NCBI GenBank assembly: GCA_964483245.1
Contig: CAZABP010000101.1
Location: 1 to 5,941 of the forward strand
Reading direction: 5' to 3'
Source of the DNA: CAZABP01 sp964483245
GTDB taxonomy: Bacteria > Planctomycetota > UBA1135 > UBA2386
DNA length: 5,941 bases
Under the pieces are notes generated by a model. The model saw nothing but the letters and a program-made list of their open reading frames with translations, had not been told where the DNA came from and searched no databases. The translations under genes and the position numbers were made by a program. The stretch's first letter is position 1. Every line of letters starts with the position of its first letter. Shown here piece after piece: positions 5,000-5,941 of this stretch.

Positions 5000-5003
5000 T
5001 GGA

Positions 5004-5941
<938 letters not shown>

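Overview
The window is a stretch of a conserved bacterial translation/transcription cluster. Every gene reads on the minus strand, so transcription runs from the right edge to the left. The order is tuf (EF-Tu, 5' end outside the window), tRNA-Trp, secE, nusG, rplK (L11), rplA (L1), rplJ (L10), rplL (L7/L12) and rpoB (RNA polymerase beta, 3' end outside the window). The rpoB fragment has no stop inside the window and was found by translating the strand from its ATG. The long plus-strand reading frames here are shadows caused by GC-rich codon bias.

The DNA is G+C-rich (by eye about two thirds). Three traits suggest a planctomycete-like bacterium: a long SecE with three membrane segments, a NusG containing 'YPGYLMVKMELND' and 'TPTPM', and an EF-Tu whose G domain is a few residues longer than E. 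coli's after the G5 region. This is a judgement from remembered protein styles, not from a search. Phylum confidence is about 0.5; 'Bacteria' is certain.

Right part (4786-5941): the last four fifths of tuf, a 95-nt spacer with two perfect hairpins lacking U-tracts, and tRNA-Trp with encoded CCA. Middle (3660-4785): secE and nusG share one base (TGATG). A 155-nt leader before rplK follows, carrying a good sigma70-type promoter inside an inverted repeat and an RNA element that closely resembles the L1-binding site of 23S rRNA. Left part (1-3659): rplK-rplA tightly spaced, a degenerate pentanucleotide tandem repeat at the rplA/rplJ junction, rplJ-rplL, then a 306-nt gene-free spacer with four hairpins, then rpoB.

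The products act together. EF-Tu, L11, L1, L10 and L12 form or service the ribosomal GTPase centre and the L1 stalk. NusG and RpoB belong to the transcription machinery, with NusG able to link polymerase to the ribosome. SecE is part of the protein-export channel. I see no mobile element, CRISPR array or unknown gene system. The interesting content is in the non-coding spacers, chiefly the candidate L1 autoregulatory site over the rplK ribosome binding site and the hairpin-rich rplL-rpoB gap.
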